Below, piece after piece: positions 34,761 through 48,200 of a DNA stretch of 64,000 nt. Where the stretch lies: positions 3,626,001-3,690,000 of the forward strand of contig OU015653.1 of assembly GCA_907165275.2 (NCBI GenBank), read 5' to 3'. Position 1 is the first letter of the stretch, and each line of letters begins with the position of its first letter. The stretch is from Zygaena filipendulae. Lineage: Eukaryota > Arthropoda > Insecta > Lepidoptera > Zygaenidae. The notes beneath the pieces are model-generated. The model saw only the letters and a program-made list of their open reading frames with translations, was not told the origin of the DNA and made no database searches. Made by a program: the position numbers and the translations under genes.

Positions 34761-36884
34761 CTACTACTTGTACTAAGACAAACTAAGATGAGATTGTCGT
34801 TGTCAGGATTAGGTACGCACGGTAAACATTTATTTTTTATTACATATCTTAGGAATATAGTCCACATTTATAAATAGTACCTATTTTACTAACACACACA
34901 CTAACACACTTGAAGTGTCTGTAATTCCAAAGTATATACGGTTCTTACATAAAAAGTCTATATTTTTTTAATTTTTCTCTTTCTGTCTGTTTTACACAAA
35001 GCTAGTAAGTATTAAATATTAAAAGTAATAATAAAAAAAATATTTTAATCATCTCATAGTCATTGAAAAATTTTCCAGTGTATTTTATTAACATAAAAAT
35101 TAAGTAGGTATGTAGAGTCGTTTTATTTCAACTTTTATCTAAAGAGCGCAAAGATCTCTTGTCAGTGTAAACGTAACCGTTGACTGTATGGTAATGCGTG
35201 TAATATTTGCATTTCCCTCATTATTTTAGCATTCCGCCAACCAAACGGCCGTGTTCCGTAATGATTGAGTCAAAGCATATCACGTGATAGACGGGGGAAT
35301 CCCCTCCAAACTAAATTATTCCCAGTCACGTACACAGTCAAGTGCGTGAGGCTTACGCTTTGTGGGTATCTGCTTTGCCTACATACCTATGCAGACTGCG
35401 GTAATTATATTTGCGTATTAATTAGACTATCTAATTAATATTAAACGGCTGAAACCTCGTTTTGAGTAATTCAAATGCTTGTGTTTTCTGTACATATATA
35501 TGTAAGCTCTCAGTTTTTCCTTTTTTTTTCGCTAAAACTTAGAAATGTTTAAAAGCATGACTAAGATAGTCCATGAGAAGCCAAAGGTTGTAGGATCGAT
35601 TCCCATTAATGTCAAGTATTATGATTTAGTTTACTAATATGGTACGGTCGTAAGGTGTAGTTGTTAAAATGTTTCTACAACTCTCGTTTATTCCCAGATA
35701 ATTATTCTATGTCTAGGACGATGATGTTCATTGAAGCGATAGGTCTTAGGCGTTATTCATATTAGGCATCATTATTCATAGAACTTTCATCTATCTAATA
35801 AGCTGCCCAACTGGAGAAGTTACAAGAGCACGTAACTCATTTGCGAGCGGGAGTTGGTTCGGCGCCAGCAGTTTGTTGGTGTGTGGTCGCAAGTCGCCAT
35901 GGCACTTCGAATTCAATAAGTTACCCCCGCAGCAAGTGCGCTTCGTGTCTTCACGACTAAGTTTCACCGCTGGTCCCGTCGGCAATTCTTGTAGTCCGTT
36001 TACAAACTGTCGGACGTACTTACTCAATAATCAATCCTTATTCTTACAAATACTTATGTCAATTCATTTACTCATCGACCATCATGAAATTTTGCATATA
36101 ATTTTTCAGGGGTATCTACAGAGAGGAATATCTTGGAATTCGCGTGGGTACTTTGAAAATAATGTGAGTTTTGTGGGAATTCAAATAAAAGCCGAAGGAT
36201 ACTGATTAAACACGAAAGAAAACTTCAGATTCACGAAACTGAAATTGGGACGGTGGGTAGCTAAGAAAAGAGTTTCCAAAATTAACGCGGGTGCGGGTGA
36301 GAATACAGGGAAAAATAATCAGTATATTGATAAATATACATTTTATCAGATATGGAGATCCAAATTTCTAAATCTAGTTATATCCTATCAATTCCTAAAA
36401 ACAAGTATAGGTAATTGTTATTTCAATTATAAGTCACCGCGGATAATTATTGTAAGATTATATTAAATAATAATAATAGATATTTGTATCATTTTATAAA
36501 ATACATAATTTGCATAATGATGGACAGAAAAAGCGTTGTCGTTGGTTTTCCCTAATCTCCTGTCCTAAATAATGTGTTGTGGTCACTGTTCAAACTTAAG
36601 CTAACCCAGCAATTTGCCGGAATGACGCTGTCGTTTCTTAAACAGACGAATCACATAAAATGCCTATGACGTATATTATCCATGATAATATAAAAGATGT
36701 AAGCTATTCCCGATCGCACCTATTAATGAATGCTTTCGCTTTGTTATTAAACGAAATAGGCTGGCTGTTGTTTTAAAAAAAAAAAAAACATTTTTCAAAT
36801 ATCCTAGCTTTACGATTATCATACGGCATACTTCAATAGTGACTTTATCTAAATTAAAACTCTCAAGTAGATTTTTTGTAGTAG
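34761..36884. other. No gene seen; GC-richer island at 35800-36025
   Basis: The island has open frames on both strands (35791-36027 minus, 35873-36205 plus), with no residue pattern that I recognise. A decayed Lep1-like piece follows at 36030-36160 (CATCATGAAATTTTGCATAT). Confidence 0.4.
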
Positions 36885-37165
36885 AATGGGCATGATGACA
36901 AAGGTAAAAAAATCCAAATTCTATTTAGTCCGTGAGTTAGATAGTAAAAAAGTAATAGACACGAATTTTTACTTTTTCAAATTATTGGAAAAATATTTAA
37001 ATAAAACGCATTAATGTTTAGAAGTGGGTCGCGTCGTCATAACTACGTATAAAGTGTACCTAGGTGTGACGTCACACGGAATTTCAACTCAATGTATCGC
37101 GGTTATTTTTTATTAATCTACAAGACGGACATGAAATTATAATTTAGTTAGTCATTGCGCCCATT
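36885..37165 (+). mobile_element. TIR element family C, copy 3
   Basis: Ends AATGGGCATGATGAC and GTCATTGCGCCCATT are inverted with two mismatches. The inside has TTTAGTCCGTGAGTTAGATA, GTGTGACGTCACACGGAATT and CTACAAGACGGAC. 281 bp. Confidence 0.85.
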
Positions 37166-37854
37166 AGTTTCATCTTCAAGTCTGTGTTTAATAATGTATT
37201 CCTTTTTCTCAAACATTTTGGCGATGAAACTGCAACTAGCGGAAATTCAACGGAAATTATATTGTTACATCGGTAGGTAGGTACATTTTTCACCCACAAT
37301 GTTGTCAATCAGTCAACGGCAGTGTACGCGCTTCCTTTTCCGTTTTTCTCCTTACCCCCGTTGATTTGATTGAAAACTTCCCTTCCCACACCTGAGCCTC
37401 TCGACTTTTTTTGTCGCGTCTGAAACGGAATAATTCTTAGAGCTTTTATCTCATTATTTAATGCTCCAATTTATTGGATATTATTCCATTTAAAACAAAG
37501 CGACAGTGTAACCTATATCTACTTAGACGTATCTAGGTCACATTGTAATGAAATGTAAATTAATTTTATGTTTCATGTTATACAGGATGTAAGGTTAAAC
37601 GAAGGACTGAGGGATTAAAGAAGGGTCATCAGTATTTGATTCTCGTTTTAAATATTTGTATTAAAAAGAAATAATTAATTTTTGACATTAAAAAATTATT
37701 CATTCAAATTGAGCGCGCAAGTTGTCAACCTTATTTTGACGAACTTTATTTTCCTCCTTCGTACTGATGCTGACGCATCGAATAATCGTATGTAGGGCAA
37801 TAATTCTATAATACTTATAATATCATCGATGTAGGGTCATTTAATAATCCATAA
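37166..37854. other. No gene seen
   Basis: AT-rich sequence without recognised repeats. Confidence 0.4.
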
Positions 37855-38066
37855 TAATCCACTTCACAACACACAGATCTACTTGATCCTACAGTAAGCT
37901 ATTATTAGCTTGTGTCGTGGAAACCAAGCAAACGTGGTATATACTACATAGAATTACATATATTATAATATAGATATATAAACACACCCAGACTGGAAAG
38001 TGGAACCTTGTGTTCATCACACAAAGTGCACCCCCATCGGGAATCGAACCCGGAACCTCTTGATTA
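37855..38066 (-). mobile_element. tRNA-derived SINE, head truncated
   Basis: On the minus strand GAGGTTCCGGGTTCGATTCC is a pol III B box. The body (AATCCACTTCACAACACACA, GCTTGTGTCGTGGAAACCAA) matches 51612-51862. The A-box part is missing here. Confidence 0.8.
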
Positions 38067-39133
38067 AATTCGTAATTTTTTATTAAAGGTTAAATCTGTG
38101 ATTTATCATGCTTTTTCATTTATATTTTATTGAAATTTAACAAATACAATAATTTTTTTATAAAAAAAAGCAGTTGGTACTTTCATTAGTTAATGAAATG
38201 ACCTCTTTAAAAACATTTTAAAGATTACTACGACTATTATTTATTTGTATTTTGAGTTTTTCATACGGTGAATGTACTTAATTGATTTTCTATTTAGATT
38301 GACCTTACCCATCAATAAGTAGGTAATATCTTACCATCATAATACGTGCTTTCTGTTTTACCTAGATCAAATAACGGAAGACTTTTAGGAATCAAAGGAA
38401 TCCCTTCTCTTTCATGAGTGTTTCAACCTATATCCATTGTGCAAAGATGGCGTTGGATGATATTCGCGAATGACATAAACTTACATATCAATTTAAATCA
38501 GTGACAATCAAAAAACCTTGGCTCGATTAAAAATTGTAATTTATTCAAAACAGAACACATTCCCTTTTGGGTATTAGGTATTATATCGCCGCATGTAAAA
38601 GTTTAAGCGCGGATTAAAATTGTACGGTTAAATTCGTTTATTCGTCCCTACACGAGTGCGGGAAAGGTTTAGGCAACGAACGGTTCAATTGGTCCCATGA
38701 CAGTACAAGTTTCAGGTTAACTCGACGCGTTTGGTATCTAGGTACCTACGAATATGCAAACTAAATTAGGTCGAGTGAACCGTAATGTAATAGGTATGTA
38801 TATAATATACCTATCAGGTTTCGATATAAATGAACAATAGTAATAGTATATATAGTAATGATATTATATATTATTTATATATTATATTTGGTGATTTTAT
38901 AAAAAAAATTTATTTAAATTTTAGTTTGATACTTAGATATATGTTCGCAACATGTCGATATTCGATAGGAGAAACATTCAATCGGTAAAAATATGTGCAT
39001 ATTTTTAAGTTTTCAGTTTTCAGTATTCTGCAACAATTTCAATAGTTTGCTGATTTATTGGCAATTTTATGTTTATGTTTTGTATGTAGACGTCTTATTA
39101 GTCATTTTGAAAGTTAAGCATTCTGCACTTAAA
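38067..39133. other. No gene seen
   Basis: Very AT-rich; the palindromic GTACCTAC type occurs near 38740. Confidence 0.4.
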
Positions 39134-39462
39134 ATAGGGATGTTGACTACTATTGAAAATCAAAATTCTACTTAGTCCGTCAGTTAGAAAATAAAAAAAC
39201 AATAGACACGTATTTTTTGCTTTTTTAAATAAATTAAAATATACGGAGATAATGCGCATTAAAGTTTCGGATGAGGAGGTCGTGACGTCACTAACCGCGA
39301 AACCGCCATACAAACTGTCAGAATAGTGACGTCACGCGAAATTTCAACTCAATATATCGCCGTTATTTTTTGATTACGTAAAAAAAGAAAAAATACGTGT
39401 CCAATATTTTTGAATAATCTACAAGACGGACTAAAAAATAAAAATTAGTCAACATGCCCATT
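39134..39462 (+). mobile_element. TIR element family C, copy 4
   Basis: Ends ATAGGGATGTTGACTA and TAGTCAACATGCCCAT. Closely matches copy 1 throughout, with two intact GTGACGTCAC sites around CCGCCATACAAACTGTC. Confidence 0.85.
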
Positions 39463-41208
39463 TAGAGAGTTACAAAAATAATCACCACACTAGGTAGGTA
39501 CATGTTGTAATGTGTAGGTCCATAGAATTGTATAAAATATTTTAGATTCGATGATAAAATTTTGTAATCCCTCATTAAATATAAGCACCTGACGAAAAAA
39601 GAAAAAAAAAAAGAAAAATACCTAGAAACGTTCTGTGAAAGCAAATTTTATTTTTTACATTCAGCCAGCTACTGTTGGGTAAACAGTCGTTACCAAAATT
39701 GTGTTTGTCTTATACCTAGCGGTTCACAGGGATTATCTCCGAGTTCCGCCATTTGCATCAGATTCCAGTAAACTTTTAATGGATATACTTATGTACCAGG
39801 TATTCAAAGTGTGATTATATACAATATACAGATAATGTAGGGTCTCAATTATCAGTCAAGAAAGGGCTGATGCGTGGAAAAATGCAAAAACATTGAAACC
39901 ACACGCACGTATTAAGTATGCTACGTACGTTGCGTATTAATATTGAATTTTGTGTATCTAATTTAGAAACTGTTTATTTTACGGGTGAATAAAAAATTTG
40001 AACGCCTTGAAAACTGTATCTATTTTATTAATCTACTATAGCTAGATCGCCCCCGATACTAAATTTCACGAAAATCATTGGAGTCATTTCCGAGATTCAT
40101 ATTATATAAATGCAATGTATAATATGTTCTTAATGTATTTGTTTTTTTGAAGCAAATAAAAAAAAAGAGAATTGCTCGCTTGAAGGTTGAACACAAAAAA
40201 TAGAATTGAATTAAAACATACTATAGAGAAACAGAGAACCTTCCTTTTTTGAAACCTGCTAAATACACTACAAGAAACAAACGCAACATATTTCCTGAAG
40301 CCCGTTGAGCTTCTCGAGCAGCGACCTTCTACGCAACTAGCGTAGCAACGCAAAACATGCCGTGAATGTAATGCATCTCGGTCGCTATTCTTATTACATC
40401 CACGGCTCCTGGATATTTTCGTTAGCGACGATTCAGGCAACACTCCCTTCGCCACTTCATCCCTCTGAATTTAAATGGAGAATTATTTTCAAGTATTTTT
40501 CGTTGCAGAAGTTTTATTGTATTGTTTGATTGCGTGTCACTCTGATAGATGAAGGAACGGCTCTAAAACGGCACCTCCTTTGTCGTCAGAAGCCTGTACA
40601 TAATGTCGGTTTTTGGATGAATGAATTTATTAAAAAGTTTACGGCGACAGAGCTTGGGCAAAAGTTTAATAGTAGCACTCGGGTTCGTGCGTGATTGTTA
40701 AAGTTAGGAAGTTGGACAATGCGCCTTTTCGTTATTGTTAAGTATAAACTAAAGTTGAATTGCAATATTGAAAAGTTATTAAGGGATTGAGTCGTCATGC
40801 TGAAGAGATAATATATGTATCTATTTATCGGCACAGCCCCTCAAGCTATATATGGATATTTAAATGTGACTGTATAATATAATAAAATAAATATATGTAC
40901 ATACAAAATCGTACGTTTCAATTACAACGTATGAAGGCTAGACGTGCGGAAAACATTGCGTCTTCATCAAAGAACATGAATTTTTATTGTCGAAAATCTT
41001 ATTTGTATGTTCCGTTTCCTGGTTTATGTAATCGCATTGGAGGATATAGAAAATATGGATATTAAGCATTGGAAAATAATAAAACATCGGTGGAGTATTA
41101 TCGCGAATCACGTAGGTCACATTTGATATGTAGATACTGAATTTATCGATAATAGCATTTCAACAGTTTTTAAGTCTTGAAAAATATGCGTAAAATAAAA
41201 CGGTTTCT
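39463..41208. other. No gene seen
   Basis: A scrap shared with 20650 and 26460 lies at 40040-40100 (CTAGATCGCCCCCGATACTA). The frame at 40102-40455 has no family resemblance. Confidence 0.4.
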
Positions 41209-41213
41209 CAATT

Positions 41214-41262
41214 TTTAACCGACTTCCAAAAAGGAGGAGGTTTTATGTTCGGCTGTATATTT
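41214..41262 (+). repeat. Short dispersed repeat (AACCGACTTCCAAAAAGGAG type)
   Basis: TTTTTAACCGACTTCCAAAA, then AGGAGGAGGTT and a T-run, is a string that I recall as widespread in insect, especially lepidopteran, DNA. Its origin is unclear. Confidence 0.5.
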
Positions 41263-41862
41263 TTTTTTCGAGATTACGTATTCATGTGGTTTAATCCCCG
41301 ACCTCACAGTATGCTCTACAATGTAACATACAGCTGTCGATAGAGTTCGAAGGGCTTACCATTTTACAATCTTTGAAAAAAGCACAATTATCTCGTAAAT
41401 CTATTAATATTCTAAGAAAGGAAATGAAATATTATTATAAAAGTTTTCGACTTTATATAGGTAAGTAGATGCACCATTTGAGTAACCTATATTATGTTAT
41501 TATTATGTTTTGTCAGTCTATCAGCTTGTGTTAAAATAGAATTAATTAGGCATATTTACTCGTCTGCTTTCATTATGGTCTTATTTCATATTTTGGACAA
41601 GTATTTTTAGCTAAGTATGTGTTTTAGAAAATATTCAGCCGTTTTTATTACTACCTATCTAACTTTATATTATATACCATGTATGATATGCGACGTATAA
41701 CATCCAATATGCGTGAAGGATAGAGGCTCGGCACAGCTGTGCTCTGTCGTTACAGTTCGAAACTCATAACGGTTATTGAACTCATCATAGCCGTCATTAC
41801 GTTGATCACACCGATAGCACGTTCCACTCGCAGCCGATCGTATGGCTCCTTGTAGACTTAAA

Positions 41863-42027
41863 TCCTTACTATTATAAATATGAATGTGAGTTTGTGTGTT
41901 TGTTACGCTTTCGCAGCTTAATTACTCAACCGAACATCACGAAATTTTGAACACCTGCACGTTGTCATGCCGGAATTCCCGCGGGGTCTCCAAAATTAAT
42001 TTGGGTAAAACCATGGGGAACAGCTTA
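41863..42027 (+). mobile_element. Lep1/Helitron-like repeat
   Basis: CCTTACTATTATAAATATGA, TTACTCAACCGAACATCACG, GCCGGAATTCCCGCGGGGTC and the decayed end CCATGGGGAACAGCTTAC. Confidence 0.7.
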
Positions 42028-43990
42028 CAATCTATAATAATATGTTATATCTTAAAATTTTATTGTACCTACTCGGTCTGTGATGATTGGTAATAGAAGT
42101 TTTCTAGGAACAATTTATGTAAATCAACATGGTGAAATTTTTTTACGATGGAAATGTGACAGGCATTTCCATAGAAAACTTCAAAATTTTCTTAAAGACG
42201 GGAAAATTATTTATTAAAGACGGGCTCTAAAATACGTCCATAGTATATTTAAATAGGATAATTTCACCGTGCACCTTTTCTTATTATTTTAAAGTTATAA
42301 ATATTGTCTAAATTGAATTAATTCTGTTTAGACAAAATAAATAAATGTAAGATGAGCTCTATGAATTTTTTGATTCTGTTTTAAATTAATTCCTATAGAA
42401 GTTATCAAAATAATACCAATAGGTATTTTTACCAATTTCCCAAAAGTTTTATCTTTTCTCCGTATAATGAACCTGTCCTTGTGTTCTTTCTTTTGGGTAA
42501 AAAACTACATAAAATTAATTGTTTGATCAAATGAAGTTTGGCTAGAGTGGAACACTACCATATGGTAATAACACAAGCTTTGGTACGTCATGGCGATGAA
42601 GGTGATAATCGACGATGTATGCAGATTCCGGTGGCCCAAATGCCGTGATATTTATCTATAGTTAAATGGCGACCAAGGAGGCTAGAGTCAGCTAATGTCA
42701 AATTGAACCCTAGTTCCATTCGGAGCTTCAGTAGACGAGCACTACGCGTAGTGATTACCTTCTCTCTGCGCGTAGTGGTAACTGGTAACTAATAAGGCTT
42801 ACTGCATTGGTACGTTTGTTTCATTTAGTAAAAAATAATCCAGTTCCCAGATTCAAAATTGCTATTCCTTGTTTAGTGGGATAATTATTATTATTAGAAC
42901 ATTTCCATAACAATACGCTTGACTTTTGTCTGCGTATTTTAATGTGTGAAATTGTTGGCGCCGGCATAAAACAAGTCTGCTTTACTATGTATTTATTAAA
43001 GGAACTTTGCCATTAAAACTTGTGGTTCACTACTCTCCAAGACACGAAGTCACTATACTCCGTCCGAGAAGTTTTAAAGTTATTTTTTTAATAGACACTA
43101 AGTCTTCGCACACTGACAGTCTTGGAACAATAGGGAAAAAAAAACGTATTGTTCTTCTCACTGCACAGAATTTATGATGTTGTAACAGTATTTTTATCAC
43201 TTCAAGAGCACAGACTCAATTTTCTTACAATAGACGCGAAGTGAAATAATGAGTTCAGAGATAATAAGACTTAAGTGTGTAGTAATAGAGCAAGATGTTC
43301 AAATGATATATTCGAAAAACGGATTTGAATGCCTTGTGCTTTTCTGTAAAAAAGATATTTTTAGTCAAAAATTCAAGCAACTGTGCTCATAGATTTAAAA
43401 TCTATATTTTTGAGTTCGATTTCCGTATCACTTATATAGTTAACGTTTGTGTTTACCCTTAATGTAGGTGTTCAATTAAAATACCTTTTTTTAAGTATTA
43501 AGAAAATTATAAACTTTATTTCAGTTTACTGGTAGCTGCAGTAAAAGCTCTGCTTAGTTTAGTCACAGACATACCTACTATATTTACTAGTAGTTTAGTG
43601 TTGATTAAATGTCAAGCATTATTAGGCACTATTAACATGGTCATTGCAATTTGAGTCATTGCAAAGAGTGGACAACTAAATAATAGGTCAAAGACAGTTC
43701 TCCTAAGTTATCACCTAAAGAATATTTTAAAAAATGCGCAAGAAAATACTGCTTTTTTTAAATGAAAACTTACTTGGTCGATTCATAACTTTCATGAAAT
43801 TTCTTACGCGGTTTTGCTGTTGAAGAATGCTGGAATTTATCACAAAGTTTTTACGGTCGCACAATAAAACATGCGAAACAAAAAAGAGAAGTTAGCAAGA
43901 CATCGCTAAAAAAACTGCTTTTGTTGAAGAAATTTTAAGAAACAATGGAGAATTATACAATCTGTTGAGGTTTCTCAGCTGATGGTTATA
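42028..43990. other. No gene seen
   Basis: A weak inverted pair (GGTGAAATT near 42131, AATTTCACC near 42260) could bound a small MITE, but the arms are too short to claim. Otherwise AT-rich. Confidence 0.35.
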
Positions 43991-44165
43991 AGACCGGGTT
44001 GACGCAGTGGTCACCATGCCTCTCCTCTAATCGAGAGGATTCGGGTTCCCAGGGCGTGGACTTTGTGTGATCAACATTGAGTCTCATTCAGTCCGGTCGT
44101 GTTTATACATATATCTATAGTATGTATATTGCATATCTATATTATGTAGGTGATAAAATAAATGT
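43991..44165 (+). mobile_element. tRNA-derived SINE
   Basis: The head GACCGGGTTGACGCAGTGGT holds an A box (TTGACGCAGTGG). Some 35 bases on, GAGGATTCGGGTTCCCAGG is a B box with a short deletion relative to the copy at 51612. TTTGTGTGATCAACATTGAG and GTTTATACATATATCTATAG follow as in the family body. Confidence 0.75.
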
Positions 44166-44914
44166 ACTTAGTACCTATTTATCTCGTTGACTTCGTTTGC
44201 ACGACATAGTTTAATGTGAGATCAAGTATAATGTTGTTGGTCATAGTAAATAAAGGCCCTGATGTTGTAACACAAATAAGTCTAACAGGCTTTTATAATA
44301 TTATATTCTTGAAGTAAATAAATAAAGTATAGATCTACGTGAAGTGTTATTATTATAATATATATATTTTGGAAATAATAAAATACAGTTACAAAAGAAA
44401 CTACATAATATTATTATCATCACAGTAGAAAAAGTAAAAATCACTAAAAAACGTTCATAATTTTTATTCTATCTCGAGATTATGTATCGCTAAAACTAGT
44501 TAGAAATATGCTTGCTTGTATTCAATTTTCATGAGGTAGCTGGATAGGAATTTCTGAAAATTTATTTTTCATTTCGGATTTGTGAGCTAACTGAGTTATC
44601 ATATTTTACGCTGAAGCTTTTTATTAATTTGTTTTTATATATCTTTTACGGAGAGCATTTTTAATAAACCTCGAGCTCGGGGCAATGAATTAATTACTTT
44701 CATATTGGCAAACGCTTCCAAACGATTTTTGGTTAGTTTGAATAAGATGTGAACAAATAAAATGAATCGACCAATATAGGTGCCTGTTCATTCTATATCT
44801 ACCTATACTTAAAGTAGAATCGCCGATTCTGTACATTGGATATTTTTTCAAAAAATTGCGAAGAGGCGATAAATAAAGAGTAACAAACCACAAAAATGGT
44901 TTTGAAAATTTTCA
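44166..44914. other. No gene seen
   Basis: AT-rich. GTTGTTGGTCATAGTAAATA at 44231-44250 is the inverse of a string at 30572. Confidence 0.4.
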
Positions 44915-45073
44915 TGATAATCGCCGAATCTATACTGCACGGGTTTTCATGCGGTTTTCACAGGTAGATTAAGCTTAGCCTGGAGCAACATAAAGGCTTT
45001 GTTTTATTTGAATTCATCTCGGGAAATAAATTAAAAAAAGTATCACGCGAGTGAAACCGCGGGGCACAGCTAT
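44915..45073 (+). mobile_element. Lep1/Helitron-like repeat
   Basis: GCACGGGTTTTCATGCGGTT, CACAGGTAGATTAAGCTTAG and the end GAAACCGCGGGGCACAGCTA; the same subfamily as 8341-8550 in the opposite orientation. Confidence 0.65.
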
Positions 45074-46035
45074 CGTCTATAACTACGAATATAAAAAAAC
45101 AACGTCTATGTATTTAATTTCATCCTTATACGTTCTTGCACAGTTTATTCTTAAGTCAATAGATAAGTACCTACGTATTATGCAAACTTTTTTGAAAATG
45201 AACAAACCAAAAAGTCATTGCAAGAAATGCGGGTACAGCTGATATTTTACAAAATGTCTCAATATCACCGTGCTGGCATTCAAAATTAATACATAGGCAC
45301 ACCAATTTTTTATAAGTTAAATGGGAATATTCTTTTAAAATTTTTAGGCCATGAGGGGTAAATTTATGACAGGTGATATAATAATGACATTCTTAAAATA
45401 CCTACGTAGTAAAAAAATAAAGTATTGGTTGTAAACGGGTGGAGGTAGTAACGAATGCACGCCGGACGCGTTATTCGATAATTTTTCATTCACTATTCAG
45501 CAGTCATTTTGTTCTAAAGGAAAGAAACTAGTTTTCGAGAGAGAACCGTGTTGCATCTTAAGGATAATAAGGAACAATCTAATATAGTCATTATAGAAGT
45601 AGAAGTAATTTTAATTAATAAAACATTGCCATTAGCGAAATTGTTTATTTAAGTAGGTACTTACTCTTTGTTGTCAGTGAAATTATTGTCTTTGTTTTTT
45701 AAATCTAGAAGCACAGTATTGCAATTGTGAGGAATGCATAAATTCGTTCTTATCTTACTATTTTCTTGTCTCAAACGTCGATCTTGATACTTTCTCTTTA
45801 GAGGTAGATATTGTTATATCCCTTGAGACAATTCTCAATTAGTCGAAGCCCTCATGTGAACGGAGACAAGGAATAGAAAAGCGGATTATGTTGCACGTAG
45901 CGGACTATCGAGCCCTCATAGTTTTGCCATTGTTAGTAACTGCTTAGAAACCTTTTGAAGACAATAGTTGGTTCTTTTGAGATTTGAAAAATTGATAGGC
46001 GGATGTTGCGTCCAGTTCGCAATTTCCTGTCAAAT
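45074..46035. other. No gene seen
   Basis: AT-rich sequence without recognised repeats. Confidence 0.4.
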
Positions 46036-46221
46036 CGATATCTTTATTAATATTATAAATGCGAAACTAACTCTATCTGCCTGTTTCCCACATCCAACCA
46101 ATCATCATGTGTATATTAGGTAGACTAAGCAAAGAAAACGCCGTCGTTTTGCATTACTTTTATTTATGAATTCCCACGGAAACTCCGAAATTAACAGGTT
46201 AAAACCGCAGGAAATAGCAAG
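46036..46221 (+). mobile_element. Lep1/Helitron-like repeat, decayed
   Basis: AATATTATAAATGCGAAACT at the start, GAAACTCCGAAATTAACAGG and AAAACCGCAGGAAATAGCAA at the end. Confidence 0.6.
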
Positions 46222-47374
46222 TTGGTACATCGAAATGCTGTTCGATACAAGTATAGATAGTTAATAGTTGACTAGAAGTAAAGAAGTACCTAATCTAACA
46301 ACAGCTTAAAATAAACCAAAACATAGTTACCTCCTCTGTGAAAAGGCTATGGAATTCACAATATTTGCAATTTACATTTTGAAACGGGCTTGCTCCAGTT
46401 TCAGGCTTTCACCCGTCATTTTGAATGTCTTGAACGCAACTACCGCGTTCCATTTGAAATATCATGCGAGTGTATTTGTACAAGTAATGAAAGATCCAAC
46501 ATACGAGAAGAGAACAATGGTTGAACGTAGGTACTACTTTAGCACAATATCTTTTATTTTTTATTCAAACATCCTGTTATTTCAAGAAATTTTTCTTAGC
46601 TCATATTGTATAATATAAATACCTAGTAGAATTGTTTTCTTGATCCATATGTTTCGAGAGGTTCATTAAAAAACGTACTTAAAATCTAAAATGCTTCGTA
46701 ATTAATGATGATATTTCCAACATTATAATGGATATGTTGAGCGAATTAACACGAATATAAAACACAAAATCCGATATAACAACAAGGTCAATTGCACAAT
46801 TTGTAATTCAGAACAACCCTTAAAATATAATTTCGCCGAAAATATAATTCACATCGGCACCAAAACGTACCATTACGATGAAACAATAGAATTTATTATT
46901 AGGCGGAGGTGCCATTTTAGAAAATAGGCGAGCCGTTGAATGATAATGTTCCAGATATTTCACGGTCCCCCCCACTGAGAGTCTCTAGTGCATATTGAAT
47001 CTGAAATAAACCACGCGGAGGGGAAAATAGGTGGGCACAATGGTGAAAATGACAGCGGCGGTCCACACTGAAACCTCTCAGGTGCTATACCCGTGCCTTT
47101 TTATTATTTACACCGCATTTTCTACGAGTGTTTGCTTTGAGTTTTACTTTGATTTTGGTTGGAAAAATAAATTGCGAAATGTAAACGTGTGATCTGAATA
47201 CGTGGGCTGGTGTTTTGAAGGGGAAAGTTATTCTTTATACGTTTCTATGGTGAGTGCTTGAGGTTGTAGAGGGTTAGTGTGGAGAGATTTTGTAGCGAAA
47301 TAGGCTCGGTTATTAAGAATGCTTAATGTCATGTCTAGATTACCAGACATGATTCAAATTGATTTCTATAGAAA
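46222..47374. other. No gene seen
   Basis: The patch at 46960-47110 is GC-richer and non-repetitive, without a recognisable frame. Confidence 0.4.
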
Positions 47375-47548
47375 TACTAGCTGTGCCCCGCGGTTCTACC
47401 CGCGTGAGTTTCCGAGTTCCCGCGGGGATTTCGGGGATGAAAAATAGATAGTAGCCGATTCTCAGACCAACTGAATATGTATATAAAATTTCATAAAAAT
47501 CGGTCAAGCCGTTTCGGAGGAGTATGGTAACAAACACTGTGATACGAG
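47375..47548 (-). mobile_element. Lep1-like array, unit A
   Basis: ACTAGCTGTGCCCCGCGGTT through TCGGTCAAGCCGTTTCGGAG to AACACTGTGATACGAG. It then joins directly to the middle (GGATTCCGGGATGAAAAA) of a second unit. Confidence 0.8.
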
Positions 47549-48200
47549 GGGATTCCGGGATGAAAAATATACACACCGGCAGAATTAGCGGAACATAAAA
47601 AGGCAGAGTATAGAAATAATTACGTATATATATTAAAACAAATAATAATTAGACGTGAAGTAATAAATTAATATACATCTTTTAACACTTTAAAAGTTTG
47701 TAATAAAATTATTAAATTTTATTTAAAATAATAATAAAAAAAACACTTTTTCTCTAATTTGTGGGCACACAAATAATGTTGCAAATTAAAGATTACTGTG
47801 ATTTTAACACTAAATAAATGAACGATTAATAACGTGTGTTTCCCCTTCGTGATTTTACTTTTATTTGCAACATTGTCTGTGTTCTCACAAACTACAGATT
47901 TTTTTTATTTTTTTTTATTTTGATAATTTTTAATAAAATATAACCAAAAACTTCTTAAAGTCGATGTTAAAAGATGTATATTAGTTTATTACTTCATGCC
48001 TGATAATAATTTGTTTTAATATATATACGTAATTATTTCTATACTCTGCCTTTTTATGTTCCGCTAATTCTGCCGGTGTGTATAGTTAGTAGCCGATTCT
48101 CAGACCTACTGAATATGCATATAAAATTTCATAAAAATCGGTCAAGCCGTTTCGGAGGAGTATGGTAACTAACACTGTAACACGAGAATTTTATATAGAA
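47549..48200 (-). mobile_element. Lep1-like array, unit B, split by a MITE
   Basis: The left part 47549-47569 ends GGATGAAAAATA and the right part 48085-48200 resumes GTTAGTAGCCGATTCTCAGA. Units A and C show the same sequence uninterrupted, so the insertion point is defined to the base. Confidence 0.85.
47570..48082. mobile_element. 513-bp foldback MITE with TA target duplication (Tc1/mariner-type)
   Basis: The outer arms of about 120 bp are nearly perfect: TACACACCGGCAGAATTAGC at the left and GCTAATTCTGCCGGTGTGTA at the right. Weaker symmetry runs inward (TTTGTGGGCACACAAATAAT against the mirrored CATTGTCTGTGTTCTCACAA). TA flanks both ends and is single in the uninterrupted sister units, as expected for Tc1/mariner superfamily insertion. 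No transposase frame. Confidence 0.9.

Noticed and set aside
40102..40455. 117-codon minus-strand frame as a host gene
   Set aside because: Low-complexity AT-rich C-terminus, no recognised motif and no splice or promoter context.
42127..42275. Small MITE bounded by GGTGAAATT and its inverse
   Set aside because: The arms are only about 9-12 bp and AT-rich; no target duplication is visible.
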